Source of the DNA: Paracentrotus lividus
Taxonomy: Eukaryota; Echinodermata; Echinoidea; Camarodonta; Echinidae
Assembly: GCA_940671915.1 (NCBI GenBank)
Contig: CALNVZ010000641.1
Location: 2,981,552-3,045,551 of the forward strand
DNA: 64,000 nt
Direction: 5' to 3'
The position numbers were made by a program, and so were the translations under genes. Positions within the stretch are counted from its first letter, which is position 1. Every line of letters begins with the position of its first letter. Below the pieces are notes generated by a model, which had not been told where the DNA came from, ran no database searches, and saw only the letters and a program-made list of their open reading frames with translations. This document shows, in pieces, positions 1 through 11,000 of the stretch.

Positions 1-60
1 TCGACCACACCACCACCACCCCCTCCTTCCCCTTTTTTGTTTTGTTTAGCGGCGCCTTCT

Positions 61-724
61 GCGCCATGAAAAAATGGGGAGGGGGCGCTTAATTGCACCC
101 CAAGCCCCCTGCTTGGATACACATTATATGCATCAGAAAATATGTAAACTGGCCCTCATATTCCCAACGGTAGATTCAGCAAAATACGTGGTCAGAAACC
201 ATGGTTTCTATTGGCGGTCATGTGGGCCATAACGAATAACTTATGTATGATATTTAATATTACGATTAACCTTATTTTTGACATAGATTGATATTAAGCT
301 TTAGTTAATATTTTCACTTAATTTGTTAATTTATGGAGTTATTAATTATGACCTTTATTGCCGCCGGTGTAGAAACCATGGGTTCGCCATGACCAGATGT
401 ATTGCTCAGTGATAATCATTGTTGTGTATCCGTTCGTGAAATTGAGTACATCTGCATGGATATGATCGTAGTTAAAATTAGTAGATATCGACGTCCATGG
501 AATCAGAGATCGATGAGTGTTTCACAACCGTATAGTAGTGGCAGCTGTAGAGTTAGTATAGCGTGGTGATTTGTGTATTATGGATTTAATTGTTGTTCAA
601 TGAAAATAAAAAGTAATATGAGGGCCCGTTTACATATTTTCTGATGCATGTATGAGTATCCAAAGGGGGCGGGGGGGGGGGGGGGGGGCTTGGGCTCAAG
701 CCCCCCCCATTTTTTTCATGGCGC
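61..724. mobile_element. MITE with about 100-bp terminal inverted repeats
   Basis: The left end starts GCGCCATGAAAAAATGGGG and the right end finishes with its inverse (CCCCATTTTTTTCATGGCGC, allowing length changes in the G/C runs). The match continues inward through a TTGGATAC block and a shared ATGCATCAGAAAATATGTAAAC arm to about 165 on the left and 620 on the right. The interior has no coding potential. This is a non-autonomous inverted-repeat element; family not assigned. The short reading frame at 648-845 lies in its right arm and is not a gene. Confidence 0.7.
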
Positions 725-914
725 AGATGGTGAGAGGGGGGGAGAAAAAAGCAAGGAAAAAAGAAGAAGTGAGAGAGAGCAAAGGAGAAAGAGAAATATG
801 AAAGAGAAAGAGATATTCATTATGATAAAATCAAGTAGAAAATAATTAGAAAACCCTGCGACACCGGGCGAGACCCACAATGGGCACCGCTGATTCCAAC
901 ATCAATGCCTGTGA

Positions 915-1465
915 GGGGGTAATTGTCGTCGGGGTAGTTGATCGGGTGTAACTTTCCGGGGGTAATTGTCCGGGGGGTAATTGTCCGGGGTAATTGTCCT
1001 CGGGGTCATTGTCCTCAGGGGGTAATTGTCCTCAGGGGTAATTGTCTGGGGGTAATTGTCCGGGGGGTAATTGTCCGGGGGTAATTGTCTTAGGGGTAAT
1101 TGTCCGGGGGGGGGGGGGGTAATTGTCCTAGGGGGTAATTGTCCGAGGGTAATTGTCTTAGGGGGGTAATTGTCCGGGGGGGTATTGTCCTAGGGGGTAA
1201 TTGTCCGAGGGTAATTGTCCGGGGTAATTGTCCGAAGGTAATTGTCCGGGGGGTAATTGTCCGGGGGGTAATTGTCCGGGGGGTAATTTTGTCCTGGGGG
1301 GTAATTGTCCGGGGGTAATTGTCCGGGGGGTAATTGTCCTCGGGGGTAATTGTCCTCGGGGGTAATTGTCGGGGGTAATTGTCCGGGGGGTTAATTGTCG
1401 TCGGGGTAATTGTCCGGGGGGGTAATTGTCCGGGGTAATTGTCCAGGGGTAATTGTCCTAGAACC
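915..1465. repeat. GGGGGTAATTGTCC minisatellite
   Basis: Roughly 35 to 40 head-to-tail copies of a 12-14 base unit GGGGGTAATTGTCC, varying mainly in G-run length and in CC versus CCTC or CTTA endings. The same unit occurs singly, in inverted pairs, at the ends of short elements at 6103-6244, 44448-44560 and 35780-35830, so the array probably grew from a transposon terminus. Confidence 0.9.
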
Positions 1466-1797
1466 TGTCGGTCTAGTGGGATGTCGGTCTCGTGGGCCTA
1501 AATTGTTCTATAGTCGATCTCGTTGGCCTATTTACTTTACTGTCGGACTCGTGGGTCGTCGGTCTCGTGGGTGTCGGTCTTGTGGGCTGTACCCGAAAGG
1601 CCAATGGCCTATGCGCTTCCCCTCCACATATTCATTTTGTTGTTTACATTTATTCTGATGTTGTACTGTTGCTAAGCTTTTTTTGTTGTTGTATTATATC
1701 TAATTTACTATTTGATTTTTCTTTTACAATATGTATATTTGTATGTTTTTAATGAACTGTGGAGAAATAAAACTTGAAACTTGAAACTTGAAACTTG
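1466..1797 (+). mobile_element. LINE-like 3' end with heptamer tail
   Basis: A short array of GTCGGTCTCGTGGG-like units passes into T-rich sequence, then AATAAAACTTGAAACTTGAAACTTGAAACTTGA-type repeats at about 1766-1797. Short tandem tails of this kind (ACTTGAA repeated) are known at 3' ends of CR1/L2-group non-LTR retrotransposons. No coding part remains. It could also be a SINE that uses the same tail. Confidence 0.5.
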
Positions 1798-2115
1798 ATA
1801 TAGATTAGCAGAGATGCAATGGTAGATGTTCAGTTTGTTAAATGTGGGGTTCCTCAACATGTGCTCCAATACTCAGATAAATGTACCTCACTTGTTTGAT
1901 CAGAAGTCAATTGCCGTCCAATAATACTGTTGTGTAGATATTGCTGAAGTAACATCTGTAGGTGACTAAGAATTGCTATTATTACCATGTCCATATTCTA
2001 CTTAGAGCCAGACCGGCTAGTTTTCTGTGACTGTAGGAAATCTTATATGGAACTACTTTGTTGATCTTCTAGGTGAATCACTGCACTCGTAGACCATCAA
2101 AGATTACAACAGACC

Positions 2116-3693
2116 ATGGGATCGGGAGTCAGCAATCTACGCTCCATTTTGCTGCCAATCGCAAATGAATTGACAGCCATGGATCTAAGGAACTTGATTT
2201 TCCTTTCAAAAGAAGACATTGCCTCTGAAAGAGAGTGCGAAGACATCCGATGTGGATGTGATCTGTTTGATATCTATATCAAACGAGACCTTATAAACAA
2301 CATGAATATCATGTACCTCTCAAATTGCCTGAGACAGATTGGACGGTTGGACCTGCAGAAACGGCTCTGCGAAAAATGGGGTAGGCCTAATAATAGGGTT
2401 GGGCAAATAATTACTTTTTTCTGAGAAGTTGTTTCAAACAAGTTGCTTCTATAGTCAAATTTGATGTAGAATCCAAAAATGACAATTATTTTTGTGTACG
2501 ATGATGTCTGACGTCGCTTAAGTGCAAAAAACCAAAATAGTGTATTTTGCCCATTCATCACACACTTAATAGGTATAAACCGGTTTTATTTTGTTTCTTT
2601 ATGGATTTGATGGTCTAAAAGTTCAAATCTGACAATTTTATCATGACCTAATGTACCTAGTATGTGTTATAGATGTTATTTAGTGATTTTGATAGGAGGT
2701 GATTTTTGCTCGATATCGACTAAAACTAACTACCAAACTACACTAACAGTCAACTTAGGTAGGATTAATCATGTTGGATTAATCATGTTGGGTTCCCTGA
2801 CACCCAAAAGCCATATAAAAACGTAATAAAAGTGGTTTATACCTATACAAAGTATGATAATTGGGCATAATACGCCATTTTGTTTTTTTGCACTTTAGCG
2901 ACGTAAGACGTCATCGTATGCAAAAATAATTGTCATTTTCAGTTTCTACATCGAATTTCACTATAGAAACAACTTGTTTGAAAAAAAAAGTTGAGATTCG
3001 CCCAACCCTACTAATAATAATAATGATCAATTATGCTTTTGTATGGCACGATTTTATTATCCGGTGCTCTTTTTCGAAGACACATAAAGAAAGATTAAGG
3101 TGAAACACACACAAAAAAGGAGTATAAGTATTAAATGTACCAAGCAGTAATCACTGTTAATGGAAAGATTCAATTAATATTTGGAACTTCCCTTTATCTT
3201 TTGATATTTTATCTCAGAACCCCCCCCCCAAAAAAAAAAATAATAATAATATAGGTTTTCCCGGCCAATTTCATTGTTTTGTCAATCAATTGCATATTAG
3301 AGGCATTCATTTTCGAAAAAAAAATGCTGATGCATCAAAATGTTGCCAGTCAGAATCTTATTCAATCATAAAAATTAACGATTGTTGTGATCGATTTCGT
3401 ATTTGCGCATTCTACTTCAGATAATAAGCATATACATTCGGCAATTACTATTCAAATTCGCACTAATTTGAATGCCCAAATAATGAAATTAAATACCTAT
3501 ATCCGAATTTGAACTTTGCAACCATTACTTTGTGTGCCTAAAAACGAATTTGAGAGCATGAACAAGAAATTGTTTGACTAAAGTCAGTCTGTCGCATCAA
3601 ACACACGAATTTGAATACACATTAAATGAAAACAGATGATAAATGTATGAAATTGGCCGGGAAAACCTATAATAAAAAAAAATAAATAAATAA

Positions 3694-3738
<45 letters not shown>

Positions 3739-4160
3739 TAAAACAAAAATTAAAACAAAAAACAAAAAAAACAGGGCTGGTTACACTGTTCTGATAATGG
3801 AATCCTATAATGATACTATTGCACAATATTGCATGCAAAAGTATTTTTAGGATCTCCTTCACTCTGGACAAACATGAATCCCAGGCAGTGTACATGTAAG
3901 CAACAAATTTTTATATCAAGAAAAAATAGGGTACCCAGTATTATAAAATCTTATTAAAATGCAGGAACTTTGTTGTTGTTTTTTTCACCTGCAGGTGCCT
4001 TTAATCCGCCTCTCCCTGTGGCCCCCATCCAACCCATAACACACAAGAAGGAACCAGCTGAATGGGGGACCTTCATGGGGATAAATGTTATTGTATTCTT
4101 TAGTAATAAAAACTATGATGAGCGCATGAAGGCTCGTCAGGAGGGGCGCAATGTGTGGTT
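2116..4160 (+). CDS. Death effector domain protein, two exons (2116-2380, 3995-4160)
   Basis: Exon 1 follows an acceptor at 2071-2072; an in-frame TGA lies at 2074-2076, so ATG 2116 in a good Kozak context (GACCATGG) is the start. Residues about 7-85 match a death effector domain: leucine helices, the FL of helix 2, an LFD block and the hallmark near the end, QIGRLDLQKRL, containing the RxDL motif. DEDs mediate homotypic assembly in caspase-8/FADD-type signalling. The exon 1 donor is 2381 (phase 1) and the exon 2 acceptor ends at 3994, giving KWG-AFNPPLPVAPIQP. Exon 2 has no known domain and ends GRNVW; the strong donor GTAAGG at 4161 overlaps an in-frame TAA. Either the protein stops there (144 residues) or it splices to 13375, which is in phase, to make a 560-residue fusion with the downstream coiled-coil gene. 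DED call is firm; exon 2 and the fusion are inference. Confidence 0.7.
2394..3010. mobile_element. 617-bp element with about 190-bp inverted repeats
   Basis: Begins TAGGGTTGGGCAAAT and ends with the inverse ATTCGCCCAACCCTA. The arms remain alignable through AACAAGTTG, ACAATTATTTTTG and the GACGTC/TTTGCAC blocks to a GGTTTATACC block near the centre. It starts only 13 bases past the exon 1 splice donor. No coding capacity. Confidence 0.8.
3699..3738. repeat. (AAT)n microsatellite
   Basis: About 13 ATA/AAT triplets followed by A-rich sequence, in the intron between the two DED exons. On the other strand it yields a poly-tyrosine frame that is not a gene. Confidence 0.95.
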
Positions 4161-4541
4161 GTAAGGAGACTCCTTACATACAAACCTGGTACATACATGA
4201 ACTACCAGTTTTTGGTGTAAAAATAGGCATTGGGTAAAGCAAAAACAAAATATCAATTAAACCCAATTATTATCTAATTAGGGGATTTTAGCAGGTCACT
4301 AAAAGTGCATAGTTTGGTCTGCATAATTTGCCTGTGGAGTATTGAGCGTATTGAACAAAGCGCGAAATCTTAATATTCAACATGTATAAAATTACTGTGC
4401 CGTATTCAATGCGCAGTGACGTATATGATGGGGTTGTCTTTAATAGTCCACTCACATTGTTTTCAAGTGTTCAAAAGTTAAATAATTCAATGTTTTGTCT
4501 ATTGTTTTCTGAATTATGATCATAAAAGCTAATAATTATCA

Positions 4542-5030
4542 TATTGAATGGCTTTACTTCATGGGATACCAGAATGCACTCTTCTTTGATTCCTGCAATA
4601 TTGGCTCTTACTTATGGAATATTTCTGGTATCCCATTCTGAGCCATTCAATAAAATATAACTATCTTTGTAATTAATATGAAGTAACCAATTTTAGACCC
4701 CACATGAAGCTACCAATGTCAACTATAACAACTGTTGCCTTGTTTTATCCAAGTTTGTTAAATTCATAGTCGTGTTCGTGTCAGTAAAAATAATTTATTA
4801 TCTCTATAGGACGTTCTTGCTGTGCAATACTATGCCGTATTGCACAGTTTGATGTAATTACTGCTTTTTACGTTTTATGCTCTCTGTATAATGAAATTGA
4901 TTATAGATAATAATAATGATATTGGATGGCTTTCCTCCAGGGGTTACCAGAATATTCCACTCATCTTCGATTCCTGCAATATTGGTCCTAACTTGTGGAA
5001 TATTTCTGATATCCCATTCTGAGCCATCAA
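4542..5030. mobile_element. Two copies of a 110-bp palindromic MITE
   Basis: Copy 1 (4542-4651) and copy 2 (4921-5030) share ends with GGATGGCT or AATGGCT on the left and AGCCAT on the right, GGGATACCAGAAT-type arms and the central block GATTCCTGCAATATTGG. Each is almost entirely a fold-back. The 270 bases between them show no other feature. Confidence 0.75.
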
Positions 5031-5835
5031 TTATAATAACCTACCCATTAAAATCTTATTATATATATTATATCCAAGGGCGCTGATAGGTGAGGGAACT
5101 ACATCACCTACAAGCTTTGCTTTCTGTTAGTTTCCCTTTTTTCCTTTTCAATGAACCTTATTAATTATGGATTTCATATGCTTTAAGTATTTTTCAATGA
5201 TTTTGAAAAAAAAACATCTTATTGTGTACAAAACCCCATTGGGAGTTGTCCACAAAATGAAGCAATTTTTGCAAATTTTTAGGATCCTTATATAAAGTAT
5301 TCTCCCCTCCATTATGATAATGATTACACACTGTTTTTTATACATTCTCTTTGATATCAACTCTGTACTTTTACTTCCCTATTCTCACCTCCCTCTTTAC
5401 GCTCAAACTTGCTTACTACCCAAATGCACTTTCATTTTTGCTGTCTTTCTTTTTTTTCTCTCTCTCTCTGTCTCTGGAGAAGGTGTCCAGGGATGTAATT
5501 TGTAAGTTATTAATATGCCATAATAGTTGCATTATTGTATTACAGTCAATAAAAACATTTTCACTATCTTCGTAGTAAGTATATTCAATCTTACACATCC
5601 CTTATTACAATACACGGATTACTCAGTCTTTTAGAAAATGTATTTATTATCTTTTGTTTATATTGTTATATGTATATGTGATTAGATTGTAATATAACTC
5701 TTACAAAAAAAATTCAATGGTGGCTGAATCTATGAGAATTTATTAAAATCTTTGTATAAAAGAGAACCTCGAAACATCTGAATACTCATTTGAACATCAG
5801 AGAGGGAATTTAGAGAAGAAACGTAAATGTATAAT

Positions 5836-6066
5836 ACATACAGAGATTGAGAGAGATCAAAATAGAGATAGAGAGCAAAATAGGGAGAGAGAGAGATGAG
5901 AGAGGGAGAGGGGGACAGAGAGTGTGTGTGGGTGTGTGAGAGAGAGAGAGAGAGAGACACAGAGAGAGAGAGAGAGATAGACACACATAGAGAGATACTC
6001 TGAGAGAGAAAAAAATATGGAGAGAAGAGAGCGAAATAGGAAGAGAAAAAGAGAAAGTTGGAGATG
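5836..6066. repeat. Polypurine (GA)n tract
   Basis: Imperfect GA/GAGAGA repeats with short GTGTGT interruptions. Frames read through it give only Ser/Leu- or Glu/Arg-rich artefacts. Confidence 0.95.
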
Positions 6067-6102
6067 AAAAATGGGCTGGAAGAATATTTGGATAAGTGCA
6101 TA

Positions 6103-6244
6103 TCAGGACAACTACCCCCTGGACAATTATCCCACAGGACAATTACTAGTACCCCCAGAAATATGGTTAGGTGTAGAGTTAGGGAATAGATTTTTGGCAG
6201 GGGGTATTTGTTTGGGGGAATTGTCCAGGGGTAATTGTCCTAGA
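6103..6244. mobile_element. Short element with GGACAATTACCCC ends
   Basis: The left end reads AGGACAACTACCCCCTGG then two related GGACAATTA blocks; the right end reads GGGGGAATTGTCC then GGGGTAATTGTCCTAG. The terminal unit equals the monomer of the minisatellite at 915-1465. A further inverted pair is at 44448-44560. Confidence 0.65.
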
Positions 6245-6851
6245 ACCAGTTAAGTGGTATTGCATTAATTTGTGTGTCTATGCAGTCATATGGAAACTCG
6301 GGGGGGGGGGGGGGGTGTGTACGAGCAGTATATGGTTGCCCGGTAGGCTTTTATAAATGTATTCTATTGAATTTTGAGGTATGGTCTCGTCAGCAGTAGG
6401 CCTATATGGTCATGCAAACATGACCAGCAATTAAGTGGAAATTAGAATGGAATTATATGAAATAATTATATAGCCTAAAGTAAATGATCTGTCGATTTAT
6501 AAAATTTATGGTTTTCACATGCCAAAACTACTATATTGGGGCCCCTGTCTGAATCTAAAATTTACCTTCAAACCATTTTATACCCTACATTACTGGTTTC
6601 CAAGGCATGTAGGGGAGACCGGTGTGAAGTGGGACAAAAATTACAAGTTGATGAATTTTTTTCTTATAACTTTTCTAATATTCAGAATTGGGAACTCATG
6701 TTTGGGACCTTAATACTACCGATGCTAGGCCACATGATGAGTTGTTGATTCAAATTGCTACAAGTCTCTTCATTGTGTAAACTTTTGGCCTATTTTTGAC
6801 ATTTTGCCTCTGTGTGCGTCCGTTCACTCTTACCGTTCAAAGACCCACCAA

Positions 6852-7470
6852 AATGAACTTGAACTTGAACTTTATTTCTTTCGACCCCTTTCGGAGTATG
6901 AGAAAAATACATATAATACATCGTTTTTATAACATTCATATAAAATGGTAATATAAATACCTGTAACAGCTTTGAACAAATCATGTAATGATTAGTTAAT
7001 ACTAATAGTTAGGTATACGTGACAACTTAAAAAGTACAATTTTATCTTATATCTAAAGAACAATGTTGAATACTTGATTCAGCCATTATTAAACAGCTGC
7101 ATGATAACCCTGACAAACCTGGCAAGTTTTGACAAAATTTTTACATCTTTGGTATTAAATAAGTTACACATTTTTAATGTATTTGGGTGTTTTCTATACT
7201 GTTTTGGAATATATTTCACTCGTTCTTCATTAAAATGAGCACACTCAAATAAATAATGAAACTCATCACCGATACTACCTGAATGACAAATATTACATAA
7301 CCTATTGTGTCTTGGGATTCCTTCATATCCAAACCTTTACACAATTCAATCAGTCTTATCCCATTATTATTTACGACATTATCTAAACTAAACCTAGTAG
7401 TCTCTATGCCAAGCGAAATCAGATTCTGTTGATCAACACTATTGTGATCATACTCCTTTAATTTTCAATT
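6852..7470 (-). mobile_element. LINE ORF2 C-terminal fragment with hexamer tail
   Basis: On the minus strand one frame ending near 7088 encodes a typical non-LTR retrotransposon C-terminal zinc knuckle: RLCNICHSGSIGDEFHYLF followed by ECAHFNEER and KYIPKQYRKHP, with CxxC and HxxxxC spacing, then a stop. The 3' UTR follows and the element ends in three GAACTT/AAGTTC hexamers at about 6853-6870. It is 5'-truncated, as usual for LINEs. It is in the CR1/L2 or related group; clade not resolved. Confidence 0.75.
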
Positions 7471-7599
7471 TATATTTGTCGCATCGGTGACACCATAATA
7501 ACGGCGGCAAGTTTGATTTGTTGTGTGGGTACGGGTGGCAAGATAAGATTTATTTTTTTTGTCGAATTCACGTTATTTTAACGTGTTAAAGTTTCAACT

Positions 7600-7982
7600 A
7601 TGAATGAAACAGCCGAGCGTATTCAGGAAATTCGGAGGTAAATATTACTTCAAAATTTTAATGTATGAATGTATGGATGATTGAATAAAAGTATAGGTCT
7701 AACGTTAGGGCCTAACATTACGTGGCTGAGCTTGAGTTGTGCTGAGCTGAAACCGAGTTTTTACCCGCGGGCAGGCGCTAGGCGGGGAGCAAACGGCCAA
7801 ACGCCCCGTCTGCCTGGGGGCGGCGCCATGGTCGGCCAGGCCTAGACCAGGGCGTACTATGTCTATGTCTATGTCTATGACGATACTCAGCAGGATCCAT
7901 AAGTAAGGATATAACGCTGAGGAATCAACTTAGGTGCATAGAATTAGCACTGTGTTTTTTGTTACATTTAACTGTTAGTTGC

Positions 7983-8014
<32 letters not shown>

Positions 8015-11000
8015 TCATTGTTCTATATTTTGGATGGAAAGCGCCCCCTTGAAAGCCTCCAAGGAAGTGGCATCAAGGGTGATTTTCGGAAGCCGCATTC
8101 CAAGCAGTCACTGTCCGGGGAAATAAGAGTTCTGGTAGAGTTGTGTAGCGGCAAGGGATAGCCACAACTTCTTGGGGTGTATCGTCTTGTGTTGCTGGCA
8201 ATCATGGGTGTTGTGTAGTGGTTTGCATTGATCGCTACCATATCATGCCTGGATCTTATACATTAGGTATAGGCTTGCAGCTTTTCTCCTCTCTCCAGGC
8301 TCTCCCATTTTAGATGTTCTATCATGGCAGAGACGCTGTCCATACGATAGTATCTCTGGAGGGTGAATCTTGCTGCTCGTCTTTGTACTGCTTCAATTTG
8401 CAAGATATCCTTGTTCATGTGAGGGTTCCAGATCGAGCTGCAGTACTCCAGATGAGGTCTAACAGAGAGAAGTAAGCTTGCTGGCGAATCTTTTGTGATG
8501 TTTTACGAAGGTTCCTTCTGACAAGTCCAAGCACTTGATTAGCCGAGATGTTATGTTATTAATGTGTCCATGCCAGGAGAAATTGGATGAGCCAGACAAG
8601 ATATCTATCGTAACTTTGGCTAGGAGGTCGCGATATAAGTGTTGAAATGACTTCCGCGGGGAGAGAAAGTAATGTGATAACATTTGTCGGTGTTGAATTT
8701 CATGTCCATTGTGCTGCCCATGTATACAGTTGACCGAGGTCCGTTGCAGAGCAATTCCGTCGGTGACAATCAAGATAGAAGCAATCATCGGCAAAAGGTC
8801 GGATATTGGAAGAGATACCATGTACTATGTCATTGATGAATGATATGAACAGAAGTGGCCCGAGAACCGTACCCTGTGGCACTCCAGAGGTGACTGGTAC
8901 CCATTCAGATGATTCCGCCATCGACAACAACAACTGTTCTTTCAGTAGAAAGACCCTAATCCATCTAAGTAGGTTTCCACGGACCCATAGTGATGAAGTT
9001 TATGAAGGAGGCGTTCGTGGGTACACGGTCAAAGGCTTTAGAGAAGTCTAATGCAATTGCATCAACTTGTTCTTTCTGATCAAGTGAGTGTGCAATATCT
9101 TCCGATGTATAATCAGCTGGGTCTCACAAGAGCGACCAGGACGGAAGCCATGCTGAGCATCATTGAGAATACTGTTCTCGTCGTAGTGATCCATGATATT
9201 GCTAAAGAGCACATGTTCAAGCAATTTACTGCAGATGGATGTGATGGATACTGGGCGGTAGTTAGAAGCCTTGCTCTTATCCCCTTTCTTGAAAATTGGT
9301 GAGATATTCGCCAGTCGCCAGTCAGAGGGGAATCATTCCTGTGTCTATGGATATGTTTGAAAAATTGAAGTCAGGATGGGAGCTATTTCATCGGCGTAGA
9401 ACTTCAGGATCTCCTCCGCTATACCATCCGGACCAGTTGCCTTGGTAACATTTATCCCTTTTAACTGCTTTATTATGCCATCGACGGTGATTTCAATGTT
9501 ATCCATTCTAGGAAACGTAGGTTGACCAAGATCTGGAATGTTTGATTTATCTTCCACTGTGAAAACTGATTGGAACTGAGTTACGCCAATTGGCAATACG
9601 GTAGTCCTGCTGTCATATCATATGTACTATCCTCGTCACTACCTGTAAATTTTGTAATTATATACTCCTGCGAATGCTGCAGTCCTCCAAACTGGAGGAA
9701 CTTGGCTAAGGAAGCCAAGTGAACTGTGAAGAAGAAGGTTTAGTCTAGGCAGAAATATTCCACCGTTCTCGGGATATTTTCTAATATTTTCTAATATTTA
9801 TTTTTGATTTAGATTTTCCCATCTTATTTTGTGAGCATTCAGTGTTTAACCAATGCAATCCCAAAATAGCGACTGAATCCTTCGGTCTAGGTTTAGTCTG
9901 ATGATCTGACCCACTCTCACTCATTCATTTACGAAACAAAGTCAAAGTAGACTTTGTCAAAGAAAAAAAAGAGCTTCAATTTGATTTTTAAGTTCGAAAA
10001 TGCAGTGATGGACTCAAAAGAATAATAACCTTGGGCTTGGCTTTGATCAGTACAAAAAAGTCTAACAGTTAGATCTAGATCTAGATTCTAGGTCTTGATC
10101 TATGATTGAACAAAGCAAAAAATATTCTCAATTCTATTCTATTCCGGTGCCATATTGCCTATTGGCGATCATGATTTTCCATAGACCGAGGCTGCTCTGT
10201 CCTTGTAATCCCCTCTGATCTGAGGACAGAGAGCTTCCATTGCGCGTGCCGTTCAAAATGCAGTGTACATAGTTGAGTGTGTTTTTCGGTGATCATATTA
10301 TAGATCTATAAGATGAAAGGTATTCCACTTTAATACCGCATCTGCAAGTAGATTTTCTCTAGAAATTGTCCTTTTTAATGCCCAACTGTCTTGTTGAAGT
10401 TGGGTTTTGGGGGTTTCTGTAAGTTTTTCCCATGAAATTTGGGGAAATTTAACAGAGTACAGCACTGCATTTTGAACAGCTCACGCAATGGAAGCTCTCT
10501 GTCTTCAGAGAGATACGCAATGAAGACAGAGCAGCCTCGGTCTAGATTTTCCACAACTCTCTATTTTTAGCTTTCTCCATTTAGCTGTAACCCTTTTTCG
10601 TCTACACCCTACTCCTCTCTCTTCAAGCCATTTATTCAAGCTGTCCATCAATGTTTACTCTTCTCCTTCTCCCCTTGTCCTTGAACTTTCCTGTCAGTGA
10701 CACTGACAGATTCTCTAAACCTCCCTTTCGTGTCCGGTGTCCCCAAAACCTCAACTGTCTAGAGTCTAATTCGTATATCACAAAGCAGTTTCTGTTTTAC
10801 ATTAAGGTCGTGTGTCATGAGTTGGGGGCAAAATGCGTTACATGTTCAAAAAGTTGGAGAAATACGCATTGTCACAATCAAATGTCTCTAGTTGCTTTAT
10901 AGTGAATCAGACCTGTATAAAAGTATATAAATATTGAAAGCTTATATTGTAAGGAAGATGATAAACATTCTTTTTCACCTGTACAGGGTGTGCAATAATA

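Noticed and set aside
5730-6142. Ser/Leu-rich minus frames over the GA tract
   Set aside because: Low-complexity polypurine repeat; no splice or start evidence.
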